Assembly: GCF_008365405.1 (NCBI RefSeq)
Contig: NZ_QOKV01000019.1
Location: forward strand, 62,001 to 126,000
DNA from: Azospirillum brasilense
Lineage (GTDB): Bacteria; Pseudomonadota; Alphaproteobacteria; Azospirillales; Azospirillaceae
DNA length: 64,000 nt
Reading direction: 5' to 3'
The translations under genes and the position numbers were made by a program. The notes under the pieces were generated by a model. It saw only the letters and a program-made list of their open reading frames with translations, did not search any database and was not told the DNA's origin. This document shows, one piece after another, positions 33,086 through 42,289 of this stretch. Each line of letters begins with the position of its first letter. Position 1 is the stretch's first letter.

Positions 33086-35161
33086 ATGACCGATACCCAT
33101 CGCGACCCGCCGCCCGACATCCGGCTGGAGTCCGCGTCCATGGAACTCGACGAGGCCAAGGCGCGGGAGCTGGAGGAGAAGTTCGACTCCGAAATCCGCT
33201 TCCGGCCGCTGTCGCCGCTGGCGGGACATCTGGTCGGCGGCCTGCTGATTATTCTGTCGCTGTTCCACTACTACACCGCGGGGTTCGGCCTGCTGGGGGA
33301 GATGGAGCACCGCGGCATCCATCTGTCCTTCGTGCTGGGCCTCGTCTTCCTGGTCTTCCCCTTCACCAAGCGCGGCTATGGCGAACCGGTGATGGGCACC
33401 CTGCTGCGCCCGCTCGGCATCGGCCTTCAGGATTGGGCGCTGGCCATCGGCGCGGTCGTCGCGGTGATGCATGTCCCGCTGATCCCGCTCGACGATCTGG
33501 CCTTCCGCGTCGGCAACCCGACGACCACCGACGTGATCCTCGGCTCCATCCTGATCATCGTGCTGCTGGAGGCGACCCGCCGGTCGGTCGGCTGGCCGCT
33601 GCCGATCATCGCGTCGATCTTCATGCTCTACGCGATCTGGGGACCGCAGATGCCCGGGCTGCTGAAGCATCCCGGCGCCACGGTGTCGCAGCTCGTCGAC
33701 CACCTGTACCTGACGACGCAGGGTATTTACGGCATCGCGCTCGGCGTGGTGGCGACCTACGTCTTCCATTTCGTGCTGTTCGGCGTCTTCGCCACGCGCA
33801 TCGGGCTGGGTCAGCTCTTCCTCGATTGCGCGGCCTGGGTGGCCGGGCGCTACGCGGGCGGTCCGGCGAAGGTCGCCATCTTCGGCTCGGCGCTGTTCGG
33901 CATGATCTCCGGCTCGTCGGTCGCCAACACGGTGACGGTGGGCTCGCTGACCATCCCGGCGATGAAGCGGCTGGGCTACAAACCGCATTTCGCCGCCGCC
34001 GTGGAATCGACGGCCTCGACCGGCGGCCAGATCACCCCGCCGATCATGGGCGCCGCCGCCTTCCTGATGATCGAGTTCCTGGGCCTGCCCTACACGACCA
34101 TCATCCTGGCGGCCATCGTCCCGGCCTTCATGCATTTCTTCGGCGTGCTGGTGCAGGTGCATCTGGAGGCCAAGCGCAACGGCCTGCGCGGCCTGCGCCC
34201 CGACGAGATGCCGGACCTGAAGGAAGCCTTCCGCCGCGACTGGCCGACGGTCATCCCGCTGGTGGTGCTGATCGGCATCCTGATCGCCGGCTACACCCCC
34301 TATCTGGCGGCCTTCTGGGGCATCACCCTGTGCATCGCGGTCGGCCTGCTGAACCCGCGCAAGCGCATGACCATCCGGGAGGTTCTGGACGGCTTGCGCG
34401 ATGGCGCCAAATACGCGCTGGCGGTCGGCGCCGCCGCCGCGTCCGTGGGCATCATCGTCGGCGTGGTCACGCTGACCGGCGTCGGCTTCAAGATCTCCTA
34501 CATCGTCACCTCCACCGCCGGCGAGATGGCCGGGGTGCTCGGCGCCTTCCTGCCGGGCTGGCTGGCCGACGTGAAGGGGCTGACGCTGCTGTTCACGCTG
34601 GTCATGACGGGCATCGTCTGCATCCTGATGGGTTGCGGCATCCCGACGACGGCCAACTACATCATCATGGCGACCATCGCCGCGCCGGCGCTGGGGCTGC
34701 TGGGCGTGGCGCCGATCGTCGCGCACTTCTTCGTCTTCTATTACGGCGTGCTGGCCGACATCACGCCACCGGTCGCGCTGGCCGCCTACGCCGCGGCTGG
34801 CATGGCGGGGGCCGACCCCTTCAAGACCGGCAACACGGCCTTCCGGCTGGGGCTGGCGAAGGCGCTGGTGCCCTTCGTCTTCGTCTTTTCGCCGTCGCTC
34901 CTTCTGGTGGCGCCGGGCTTCACCTGGCCGGACTTCCTCATCGCCTTCTTCGGTTGCATCGTCGGCATCGTCTGCCTGGGCGCCACGCTCACCGGCTGGC
35001 TGCTGACCACCATGCGGACCTGGGAACGGGTGCTGCTGGGGTTTGCCGCCATCCTGCTGGTCGCGCCGGAGCTGTATTCGTCGCTGCTGGGGCTGGCGCT
35101 GATCGTGCCCGTCCTGCTCCGCCAGATGTCGGCCCGGCGTCTGACGTCTGCGCCAGCCTGA
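33086..35161 (+). CDS. TRAP transporter permease, fused small and large subunits
   Basis: A 691-residue inner-membrane protein joining the 4-helix DctQ-like and 12-helix DctM-like parts, as usual for TAXI-TRAP systems. The DctM signature GMISGSSVANTVTVGSLTIP and GGQITPPIMGAAAFLM are present. GGAG at 33077-33080 supports the ATG at 33086. It pairs with the upstream binding protein to import an organic acid driven by a sodium or proton gradient. The next gene, a DUF1611 enzyme 51 bases away on the same strand, may act on the imported compound. Confidence 0.95.
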   Translation: MTDTHRDPPPDIRLESASMELDEAKARELEEKFDSEIRFRPLSPLAGHLVGGLLIILSLFHYYTAGFGLLGEMEHRGIHLSFVLGLVFLVFPFTKRGYGEPVMGTLLRPLGIGLQDWALAIGAVVAVMHVPLIPLDDLAFRVGNPTTTDVILGSILIIVLLEATRRSVGWPLPIIASIFMLYAIWGPQMPGLLKHPGATVSQLVDHLYLTTQGIYGIALGVVATYVFHFVLFGVFATRIGLGQLFLDCAAWVAGRYAGGPAKVAIFGSALFGMISGSSVANTVTVGSLTIPAMKRLGYKPHFAAAVESTASTGGQITPPIMGAAAFLMIEFLGLPYTTIILAAIVPAFMHFFGVLVQVHLEAKRNGLRGLRPDEMPDLKEAFRRDWPTVIPLVVLIGILIAGYTPYLAAFWGITLCIAVGLLNPRKRMTIREVLDGLRDGAKYALAVGAAAASVGIIVGVVTLTGVGFKISYIVTSTAGEMAGVLGAFLPGWLADVKGLTLLFTLVMTGIVCILMGCGIPTTANYIIMATIAAPALGLLGVAPIVAHFFVFYYGVLADITPPVALAAYAAAGMAGADPFKTGNTAFRLGLAKALVPFVFVFSPSLLLVAPGFTWPDFLIAFFGCIVGIVCLGATLTGWLLTTMRTWERVLLGFAAILLVAPELYSSLLGLALIVPVLLRQMSARRLTSAPA

Positions 35162-35212
35162 GCCCTGAAGCCGCCTGACAAGAACAACCGGTCTCTTCGA
35201 GAGGACCCGATC

Positions 35213-36226
35213 ATGAACATTCCCCATCCCTACCTGATGTTCCTGGGCGATGTGCAGGACCAGCTCGGCGCCAAGACGGCGCAGGGCATCGTGGACTGGC
35301 GGCGCGACTGGTGCCTCGGCCAGATCCGGCTGGAGGGCTGCAAGGCCGACCTCGGCATCCCCGACATGACCATCGCGGAGGCGGCGGGGCAGGGCGCCCG
35401 CACGCTGGTGGTCGGCGTGGTGAACGCCGGCGGCGTCCTGCCGGAGCATTGGACGAGCGTCATCGTCCAGGCCATCGAGGCCGGCATGGACGTGGCGAGC
35501 GGCCTGCACACCCGATTGGAAAGCATCCCGGCCATCGCCGACGCGGCGGCGCGTCATGGCCGCCAGCTCTTCAACGTGCGCCATTCCGACGAGCGCTTCG
35601 CCACCGGCAAGGGGACCAAGCGTCCGGGCCGGCGGCTGCTGACCGTGGGCACCGACTGCTCCGTCGGGAAGAAATACACGGCGCTGGCGCTGGAGAAGGA
35701 GATGCGCGCCCGCGGCATGGACGCGGATTTCCGCGCCACCGGCCAGACCGGCGTCTTCATCTCCGGGCGCGGGGTCGCCATCGACGCGGTGGTGGCGGAC
35801 TTCATCTCCGGCGCGGTCGAATGGATCGCTCCGGCGGCCGATCCGGCCCATTGGGACCTGATCGAGGGGCAGGGCTCGCTCTACCACCCGTCCTTCGCGG
35901 GCGTGTCGCTGGGGCTGCTGCACGGCGCCCAGCCGGACGCCTTCGTCGTCTGCCACGAGCCGACCCGGACCACCATGCGCGGCGTGCAGCACCCGCTGCC
36001 GTCGATCCAGGAGGTCATCGACCTGACGATCCGCTGCGGGCGGCTGACCAACCCGGCCATCCGGCCGGTCGGAATCGCCATCAACACCAAGGCTTACGGC
36101 GAGGATGAGGCACGCGCCTGCCTGGAGGCGGCGGCCAAGGCCCATGGCCTTCCGGCCAGTGATCCTATCCGGTTCGGCGTAGCCGAAATTATTGACCGTC
36201 TGACGGAAGAATTTGCCACTGAGTAA
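35213..36226 (+). CDS. DUF1611 family protein, DgcN-like N-acetyltransferase
   Basis: A 337-residue cytoplasmic protein of the DUF1611 family. A nucleotide-binding loop GTDCSVGKKYT lies at residues 146-156, followed by ATGQTGVFISGRGVAIDA and LIEGQGSLYHPSFAGVSLGL, all typical of the family. Family members called DgcN act in D-glutamate breakdown by N-acetylation, usually beside dgcA. No dgcA homologue is seen here; instead the gene follows a TAXI-TRAP transporter, which fits uptake of an amino acid or its derivative. The specific substrate is inference. GAGAGGA precedes the ATG. Confidence 0.82.
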   Translation: MNIPHPYLMFLGDVQDQLGAKTAQGIVDWRRDWCLGQIRLEGCKADLGIPDMTIAEAAGQGARTLVVGVVNAGGVLPEHWTSVIVQAIEAGMDVASGLHTRLESIPAIADAAARHGRQLFNVRHSDERFATGKGTKRPGRRLLTVGTDCSVGKKYTALALEKEMRARGMDADFRATGQTGVFISGRGVAIDAVVADFISGAVEWIAPAADPAHWDLIEGQGSLYHPSFAGVSLGLLHGAQPDAFVVCHEPTRTTMRGVQHPLPSIQEVIDLTIRCGRLTNPAIRPVGIAINTKAYGEDEARACLEAAAKAHGLPASDPIRFGVAEIIDRLTEEFATE

Positions 36227-36252
36227 CGTTAATAGGGGATGATCATGGTGCC

Positions 36253-36282
36253 GATGGGCGGCACGAAGCACAGCCGCCCATC
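36253..36282 (+). terminator. hairpin after the DUF1611 gene
   Basis: GATGGGCGGC (36253-36262) pairs perfectly with GCCGCCCATC (36273-36282). It lies 27 bases after the stop. There is no T-run after it, so it is probably a factor-assisted terminator or 3'-end stabiliser. Confidence 0.55.
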
Positions 36283-36346
36283 GTCCTATGAATGATCGCC
36301 CGCCATCCCATTCAGCCGAGTTGGATCGCGGGTCCGGCCTTCCCAC

Positions 36347-36781
36347 TTGGACATGATGAGCAGCCGCACTCCCGCCACCCAATACGCCGCCCTTCCTTTC
36401 CGCCTTCGCAACGGCCGGCCGGAAATCCTGCTGGTCACGTCGCGGGAAACCAAGCGGTGGATCATCCCCAAGGGGTGGGCGGAGGAGGGCGTGAAGCCCT
36501 GCGCCATGGCGGCGCGGGAGGCCTACGAGGAAGCCGGCGTGCGGGGCACCGTCGATCACCGGCCCTTCGGCAACTTCCGCTACATGAAGCGGCTGAGCGT
36601 CAACAAGTCGGTGCTGTGCGCGGTGACCGTCTTCCTGCTGGAAGTCGACGAGGTGCTGGACGAGTGGCCCGAGAAGGGCCAGCGCGAGCGCCGTTGGCTG
36701 ACGCCGTCCCAGGCCGCCTTGGCCGTTGGGGAAAGCGGCCTCGTGGAGATGCTGCTGCGGCTGGGCATCCCGCCGGACTGA
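36347..36781 (+). CDS. NUDIX hydrolase
   Basis: A 144-residue protein with an intact Nudix box, GWAEEGVKPCAMAAREAYEEAGV, written here as two parts: GWAEEGVKPCA and MAAREAYEEAGV. The family hydrolyses nucleoside diphosphates linked to another moiety; the size and PKGWAEEG start resemble diphosphoinositol-polyphosphate-type or generic small Nudix enzymes, but substrate cannot be assigned. Three nearby ATG codons (36347, 36353, 36356) could start it. Its stop is 17 bases from the convergent RND gene's stop. Confidence 0.88.
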   Translation: MDMMSSRTPATQYAALPFRLRNGRPEILLVTSRETKRWIIPKGWAEEGVKPCAMAAREAYEEAGVRGTVDHRPFGNFRYMKRLSVNKSVLCAVTVFLLEVDEVLDEWPEKGQRERRWLTPSQAALAVGESGLVEMLLRLGIPPD

Positions 36782-36797
36782 ACCCGTCCGGCGCAGC

Positions 36798-39700
36798 TCA
36801 CCGCTCGGGAGCGGATGTTCCTGGTGCCTCCTCGGTGGCCCGACGGTACCCTCCGGACGGCGCGGTGTCCGTTCCGGAATGGGGATGGACAGGCTGCTCT
36901 TCCGTGCTTGGGGAAGGATGCTGGTTGACGGCCAGCGGCCCGCTGAACAGGCCGCGGATCACCGTGTAGAACACCGGGGTGAAGATCAGGCCGAACAGGG
37001 TGACCCCCAGCATCCCCATGAACACCGCGGTGCCCAGCGACTGGCGCATCTCCGCCCCCGCCCCTTGCGCGATCATCAGCGGCACGACGCCCAGGATGAA
37101 GGCGAAGGACGTCATCAGGATCGGGCGAAGCCGGGTGCGCGCCGCCGCGACCGCGGCCTCGAAGCGGTCCTTGCCCTCGAACAGCTCGTTCTGGCGGGCG
37201 AACTCGACGATGAGGATGGCGTTCTTGGCGGCCAGCCCGACCAGCACGACGAACCCCACCTGCGCCAGGATGTCCACCGCCAGCCCGCGCATCAGCAGGC
37301 CGGTCACCGAGGCCAGCAGGCACATCGGCACGATCAGGATGACCGACAGCGGCATCGCCCAGCTCTCGTACTGCGCCGCCAGCACCAGGAAGACGAAGAC
37401 GACGGACAGCCCGAACACCAGCAGGCCGGTGTTGCCCGCGGCCTTCTCCTGATAGGCCAGCTCGGTCCATTCGAAGCCGAAGCCGTCGGGCAGGGTGTCG
37501 GCCGCCGCCTTCTCCATCGCCGCCAGCGCGTAGCCGGTGGAGAAGCCGGGCAGCGTGTTCCCCTGAAGCTCCGCCGCCGGATAGAGGTTGTAGCGGGCGA
37601 CGCGGTAAGGGCCGGTGATGTTCTGGAATTCCGCCACCGCGCCGATCGGGACCATGTCGCCCTGCGCGTTGCGGGTCTTCAGGTTGGCGATGTCGCGCGG
37701 GGTCTGGCGGAACCGCCCGTCGGCCTGCGCGGTCACCCGGTAGGTGCGGCCCAGCAGGTTGAACTCGTTGACGAAGGCGGAGCCGACGTAGATCTGCAGC
37801 GCCTCGAACACCTGATCGGCGGTGACGCCCAGCATTTCCGCGCGCTGGCGGTCGATGTCGGCGAAGACCTTCGGCGTCTTGGTGTTGAACAGCGAGAACA
37901 CGCCGACGAGGCCCGGGATGCGGTTCGCCGCGGCGGACAGCTCGTTCACCGCCTCCTCCAGCGCGGGCAGGCCGCGGCCCCGCTTGTCCTCGACCATCAT
38001 CTTGAAGCCGCCGGAATTGCCGATGCCGCGCACCGGCGGCGGCGGGATGGTGATGATGAAGGCGTCCTCGATGGCGCCCAGCCGGGTCCGCAGGTCGCCC
38101 AGCACGGACTCCGCGGTCTGGCCCTTCGGGATGCGGTCCGCGAAGGGGGCAAGGGTGACGAAGATCGCCCCGGCGTTCGGCGCGTTGGTGAAGGTGGCGC
38201 CGTCGAAGCCGGCGAAGGGCACGGCGTGGATCACCCCCGGCGTCTTCAGCAGCGTGTCGACCGCGGTGCGCACCACCTCGTCCGTGCGGGCCAGCGACGA
38301 GCCGGGCGGCAACTGCACCACCGTGATGAGATAGCCCTGGTCCTGGTTCGGGATGAATCCGGTCGGCGCCCGGCTGAACTGCCACGCCGTCAGGGCGAGC
38401 AGCACCCCGTAGACCGCCAGCACGATCACCGGCAGCCGCACCAGCCGCCCGGTCAGCCCGGCATAGCCGTTGGACAGCCGGTCGAAGCCGCGGTTGAAGC
38501 CGCGGAAGAAGGCGTGGACCGGGCGCGTCAGCGGCGACGGCTTGGGCGGGTGCTCCTCGTGCGGCTTGAACAGCAGCGCGCACAGCGCCGGGCTGAGGGT
38601 CAGCGACACCAGGCAGGAGATCACCGTGGCGGTCGCGATGGTCACCGCGAACTGGCGGAAGAACTGGCCGGAGATGCCGCTGACCAGGGCGGCCGGGATG
38701 AACACGGCGGTGAGCACCAGGGCGATGGCGATCAGCGCGCCGCCGACCTCGTTCATCGTCTCGTGCGCGGCATCCTTGGGCTTCATGCCCTGGCGGATGA
38801 AGCGCTCCACATTCTCCACCACGACGATGGCGTCGTCCACGACGATGCCGATCGCCAGCACCAGCCCGAACAGCGACAGCGTGTTCAGCGAATAGCCCAG
38901 CGCCGCCAGCACCGTGAAGGTGCCGATCAGCGAGACGGGGATCGCGGCGATCGGAACGATGGAGGCGCGCCACGTCTGAAGGAACAGGATGACGACGACG
39001 ACGACCAGCGCCACCGCCTCGAAGATCGTCTTGTAGACCTCCTCCACCGACTGCGCGATGAACTCCGTCGGGTTGTAGACCACGTCGTAGCGCATCCCGC
39101 TGGGAAAGCCCTTGGACAGGTCCGCCATGGTCTCCAGGATGCGGTCGGCGGTCTCCAGCGCGTTGGAGCCCGGCCGTTGGAAGATGACCAGCGGCACCGC
39201 CTGCTGGCGGTCCAGATAGGCGTTGAGGTTGTAGTCCTGCGCGCCCAGCTCGACGCGCGCCACGTCGCGCAGGCGGGTGACCGCGGAGCCCTCGGTCTTG
39301 ACGATGATGTTGCCGAACTCGCGGGGGTCGGACAGGCGGCCCAGCGTCTCGACGTTGAGCTGGAAGGCGCCGGGGGTCGGCACCGGCGGCTGGTTGATGA
39401 CGCCGCCCGACACCTGGACGTTCTGCGCCTGGATCGCCCGCACCACGTCGCCCGCGGTCAGGCCGCGCGCCGCCACCCGGTCGGGGTCGAGCCAGACGCG
39501 CATGGCGTAGTCGCGGGCGCCGAACACCTGGATGTCGCCCACCCCGTCCAGGCGCGCCAGCACGTCCTTGATCTGCAGAAGCGCGTAGTTGGACATGTAG
39601 AGCTGGTCGCGCGATCCGTCCGGCGAGTTCAGGTGGATCACCATCAGCATGTCGGGCGAGTTCTTGCGCACGGTCACGCCGATGCGCCGCACGTCCTCCG

Positions 39701-40061
39701 GCAGGCGGGGCTCGGCCACGGCGAGGCGATTCTGCACCAGCACCTGCGCGGTGTCCAGGTCGGTGCCCAGCTTGAAGGTGATGGTGAGCTGAAGGCGCCC
39801 GTCGCTGGTCGCCTGCGAGGCCATGTAGAGCATGTCCTCGACGCCGTTGACCTCCTGCTCGATGGGAGCGGACACGGTGTCGGCGACCACCTGCGCCGAC
39901 GCGCCGGGATAGGTCGCGTTGACCACGATGGTCGGCGGTGCGATCTCCGGATATTGCGCGACCGGCAGGGTCAGATAGGCGAAGACCCCGATCAGCGTGA
40001 TGAAGATGGACAGGACCGCCGCGAAGATCGGCCGGTTGATGAAGAAGTGCGAGATGTTCAT
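36798..40061 (-). CDS. RND multidrug efflux permease (HAE1, AcrB/MexB type)
   Basis: A 1087-residue inner-membrane pump with 12 helices and two large periplasmic loops. The start MNISHFFINRPIFAAVLSI is typical. The proton-relay Asp pair is present in GIVVDDAIVVVENVERF, and the second-half motif GLAAKNAILIVEFA is intact. It forms an operon with the periplasmic adaptor just upstream (14-base gap). No outer-membrane TolC-type gene is adjacent, so it must use one encoded elsewhere. The C-terminal 45 residues are a hydrophilic Pro/Ser/Thr-rich tail. Confidence 0.96.
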   Translation of the reverse strand: MNISHFFINRPIFAAVLSIFITLIGVFAYLTLPVAQYPEIAPPTIVVNATYPGASAQVVADTVSAPIEQEVNGVEDMLYMASQATSDGRLQLTITFKLGTDLDTAQVLVQNRLAVAEPRLPEDVRRIGVTVRKNSPDMLMVIHLNSPDGSRDQLYMSNYALLQIKDVLARLDGVGDIQVFGARDYAMRVWLDPDRVAARGLTAGDVVRAIQAQNVQVSGGVINQPPVPTPGAFQLNVETLGRLSDPREFGNIIVKTEGSAVTRLRDVARVELGAQDYNLNAYLDRQQAVPLVIFQRPGSNALETADRILETMADLSKGFPSGMRYDVVYNPTEFIAQSVEEVYKTIFEAVALVVVVVILFLQTWRASIVPIAAIPVSLIGTFTVLAALGYSLNTLSLFGLVLAIGIVVDDAIVVVENVERFIRQGMKPKDAAHETMNEVGGALIAIALVLTAVFIPAALVSGISGQFFRQFAVTIATATVISCLVSLTLSPALCALLFKPHEEHPPKPSPLTRPVHAFFRGFNRGFDRLSNGYAGLTGRLVRLPVIVLAVYGVLLALTAWQFSRAPTGFIPNQDQGYLITVVQLPPGSSLARTDEVVRTAVDTLLKTPGVIHAVPFAGFDGATFTNAPNAGAIFVTLAPFADRIPKGQTAESVLGDLRTRLGAIEDAFIITIPPPPVRGIGNSGGFKMMVEDKRGRGLPALEEAVNELSAAANRIPGLVGVFSLFNTKTPKVFADIDRQRAEMLGVTADQVFEALQIYVGSAFVNEFNLLGRTYRVTAQADGRFRQTPRDIANLKTRNAQGDMVPIGAVAEFQNITGPYRVARYNLYPAAELQGNTLPGFSTGYALAAMEKAAADTLPDGFGFEWTELAYQEKAAGNTGLLVFGLSVVFVFLVLAAQYESWAMPLSVILIVPMCLLASVTGLLMRGLAVDILAQVGFVVLVGLAAKNAILIVEFARQNELFEGKDRFEAAVAAARTRLRPILMTSFAFILGVVPLMIAQGAGAEMRQSLGTAVFMGMLGVTLFGLIFTPVFYTVIRGLFSGPLAVNQHPSPSTEEQPVHPHSGTDTAPSGGYRRATEEAPGTSAPER

Positions 40062-40075
40062 GGTCCCGGCTCCGC

Positions 40076-41299
40076 TCAACCGGCCGGCGGTTTCGGCGGC
40101 TCGATCCGTCCGGCTTGCGGGGTCACCTTGGCGCCCGGCCGGGCCCGGACGAGGCCGTTGATGATGACCTTGTCCGTCTCCTCCAGCCCGGAGCGCACGA
40201 CGCGCAACCCGTCCTCGATGGGGCCGAGGCGCACGGGCTTCGGCACCACCGTGCCGTCGTCGGCGACCGTCAGGACGATCTTGTTGGCCTGGTCGCTGAC
40301 CACGGCCTGATCGGGAATCAGCGTGGCGGTGTAGCGGTCGGACCCCGGCAGGCGCAGCCGCCCGAACTGGCCGGGCGTCAGCAGCAGCGACGGGTTGGGA
40401 AAGACGGCGCGGGCACGGATGGTGCCGGCGCCGGGGCTGACCTGATTGTCGATGAAGTTCAGCGTGCCCTTCAAGGGCCAGCTCTGCTCGTCGAACAGGC
40501 GGCCTTCGACCTCGACGCCGCCGTCGCGTTGCGATTTCAGCGCGCCGCGCGCCGCCGCCCGCTGGTAGGCGAGATAGTCGGACTCGCTCATGTCGAAGGT
40601 GAAGTAGATCGGATCGAGCGAGACGATGGTGGTCAGCAGGGTTGCCGTGCCGCTGTCCCCGCCGACGACGAGGTTGCCGACGCTGACCTCGCGCCGGCTG
40701 ATGCGGCCGGCGATCGGGGCGGCGATGCGGGTGAAGTTCAGGTTCAGCTCCGCCGTCCGGACGGCGGCCTTCGCCACCTCGACCCCGGCGGCGTCGACGC
40801 GGACCTGCTGCTGGCGCTCGTCGAACACGCTGGCCGCGACGTTGTCGCTGCGCCGCAGCTCCGACGCGCGGGCGAGCTGGCGGTTCGACAGGTCCAGCTT
40901 GGCTTCGGCCTGCTGCTGCTCGGCCCGCGCCGAGGCCAGGGCCGCCTCGAACGGCCGCGGATCGATGACGAACAGCGGATCGCCCTGTTTGACGAGCTGG
41001 CCGTCCTGGAACGCGATGGAGTCGAGATAGCCGCTGACCCGCGCTCGGATTTCCACAAAGTCCACCGCCTGGAACTGGCCGGTGAACTCGTCCCATTCGA
41101 CGATTTCCTTGCGCAGCGGCGGGCTGACCGTCACCGGCGGCGGAGCGGACTGGGGATTCTGGGCGGTGTCGGCGGCATGGGCGCGGCGGCCGGATGGGCC
41201 GGCCATTCCCAGGCCACCGACCGCCGCGATAGCGATAAGGAGCATCGCCGGACCGGCCTTCATCCAGGATGCGGCTTTGCTTGTCCCCACCACCATCAT
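40076..41299 (-). CDS. RND efflux periplasmic adaptor subunit (membrane fusion protein)
   Basis: A 407-residue AcrA/MexE-type protein. After an N-terminal signal or anchor (about 15-40) come the lipoyl/barrel-sandwich halves (VEIRARVSGYLDSIAFQDG and RIAAPIAGRISRREVSVGNL), a coiled-coil hairpin (about 100-160) and a beta-barrel domain. It links the inner-membrane pump to an outer-membrane channel. The ATG at 41299 was chosen because GAAGG precedes it and the signal follows; the longer frame is poorly supported. No regulator gene lies directly upstream. Confidence 0.94.
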   Translation of the reverse strand: MMVVGTSKAASWMKAGPAMLLIAIAAVGGLGMAGPSGRRAHAADTAQNPQSAPPPVTVSPPLRKEIVEWDEFTGQFQAVDFVEIRARVSGYLDSIAFQDGQLVKQGDPLFVIDPRPFEAALASARAEQQQAEAKLDLSNRQLARASELRRSDNVAASVFDERQQQVRVDAAGVEVAKAAVRTAELNLNFTRIAAPIAGRISRREVSVGNLVVGGDSGTATLLTTIVSLDPIYFTFDMSESDYLAYQRAAARGALKSQRDGGVEVEGRLFDEQSWPLKGTLNFIDNQVSPGAGTIRARAVFPNPSLLLTPGQFGRLRLPGSDRYTATLIPDQAVVSDQANKIVLTVADDGTVVPKPVRLGPIEDGLRVVRSGLEETDKVIINGLVRARPGAKVTPQAGRIEPPKPPAG

Positions 41300-41430
41300 G
41301 GCCGCCTTCGCTCCCGCTTCAGGAACATCGATGGTTGCATGGATCGGCGGAGTTCCACAGCGCGCGAAAGCTGCGGCTGCCACCCGTTATAAAAGAGAAC
41401 GGAAAGGCTGATCGGCGAGCCCGGACGGGA

Positions 41431-41610
41431 TCAAACAGGGATGGGGGTGGCGGCGAGGCTTGTGTTGACGTCGTGGACCAGCGTGTGCTCGCCGCCCAGG
41501 TTGTCGCGGATGGCCCGACGATCACCTCCGGGGCGTCGGTCGCCAGATCTTTCATCGTCTCGGCGCAGAAGGCGTTCAGCGGCATGGCGCGCGGTTGCGC
41601 CTTCTGATGC
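41431..41610 (-). pseudogene. C-terminal remnant of a DltE-type short-chain dehydrogenase
   Basis: Two frames together read like the end of an SDR oxidoreductase: RAMPLNAFCAETMKDLATDA and EVIV in one frame, then after a shift near 41500 AIRDNLGGEHTLVHDVN to a stop at 41431. SDR enzymes of the DltE type end with such a MPLxAFIxETMxxL segment and an RDNxG motif. The catalytic and cofactor domains are missing; the adjacent carboxymuconolactone-type gene abuts the upstream end. The family call is by eye and therefore tentative. Confidence 0.45.
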
Positions 41611-41626
41611 GTGATCAGGGCCGAGG

Positions 41627-42169
41627 TCAGGCCGGAAGGGCCGGCGCCTTGGGGAAGTCGAGGTCGGTTTCGATCAGGTTGTTGGCGTAGTTGGTCAGGA
41701 TGCTGCCGACGGTGTTGGCCAGCACCTCCAGGATGATGGCGTCGTCCAGCCCGGCGGTCCGAACGGCCTCGAGCACCACCGTCGGGACGCGCCCACGGTT
41801 GTCCAGGATGGACCGGGTCAGCGTCACGATGGCGTTCGAGCGCGGGTCCTCCGGTTGGCCGGCGCGCGCCGCCAGCACCTCCGTCTCGCTCAGCCCGACG
41901 GCTTTGCCGCTCAGGCTGTGGGCGGAAAGGCAGTAGTCACAGCCGTTCGCCTGCGCGACCGCCAGCGCGATGCGCTCCCGATCCTTGGCGGACAAGGCGC
42001 CTCCGGCCAGGGCGCCGGTGACGGCGAGATAGCTGCCGAGCGCCGCGGGGGACTGCGCCAGGGTGGCCAGCACGTTCGGCACCTTGCCGATCTTCGCCTT
42101 GATGGCGGCGAGTTGCGGGGCGACGGCGGCGGGCGGGTTGCTGCGGTCGACGGGAATGATGCGGGCCAT
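41627..42169 (-). CDS. carboxymuconolactone decarboxylase / AhpD-like protein
   Basis: A 180-residue protein of the CMD family. The redox motif CDYC (C77, C80) followed by H84 in GCDYCLSAHSLSG is the AhpD-type active site, so a peroxidase-like or thiol-dependent role is more likely than decarboxylation. The all-helical character and length fit the family. It is divergent from an AraC-type regulator 120 bases away, which may control it. Confidence 0.88.
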   Translation of the reverse strand: MARIIPVDRSNPPAAVAPQLAAIKAKIGKVPNVLATLAQSPAALGSYLAVTGALAGGALSAKDRERIALAVAQANGCDYCLSAHSLSGKAVGLSETEVLAARAGQPEDPRSNAIVTLTRSILDNRGRVPTVVLEAVRTAGLDDAIILEVLANTVGSILTNYANNLIETDLDFPKAPALPA

Positions 42170-42289
42170 GGGGGCTGTCTTTCCAATTCGGTGAGGCGAC
42201 CCGATGCCGCCTCGACATGGGCGGAGAATAGCCGTACGATCAGCAATAGATCGTCCGGGTTTTTTTGCAGATCGTCCGAGAAGCCCGCC

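Noticed and set aside
32888..36559. A 1223-codon minus-strand frame across the TRAP and DUF1611 genes
   Set aside because: Same shadow effect; the product is low-complexity Arg/Gln/His-rich and the plus strand holds recognised genes with ribosome-binding sites.
36726..40310. A long plus-strand frame opposite the RND pump gene
   Set aside because: Composition is His/Arg/Asp-rich and repetitive, with no family, opposite a clear HAE1 permease.
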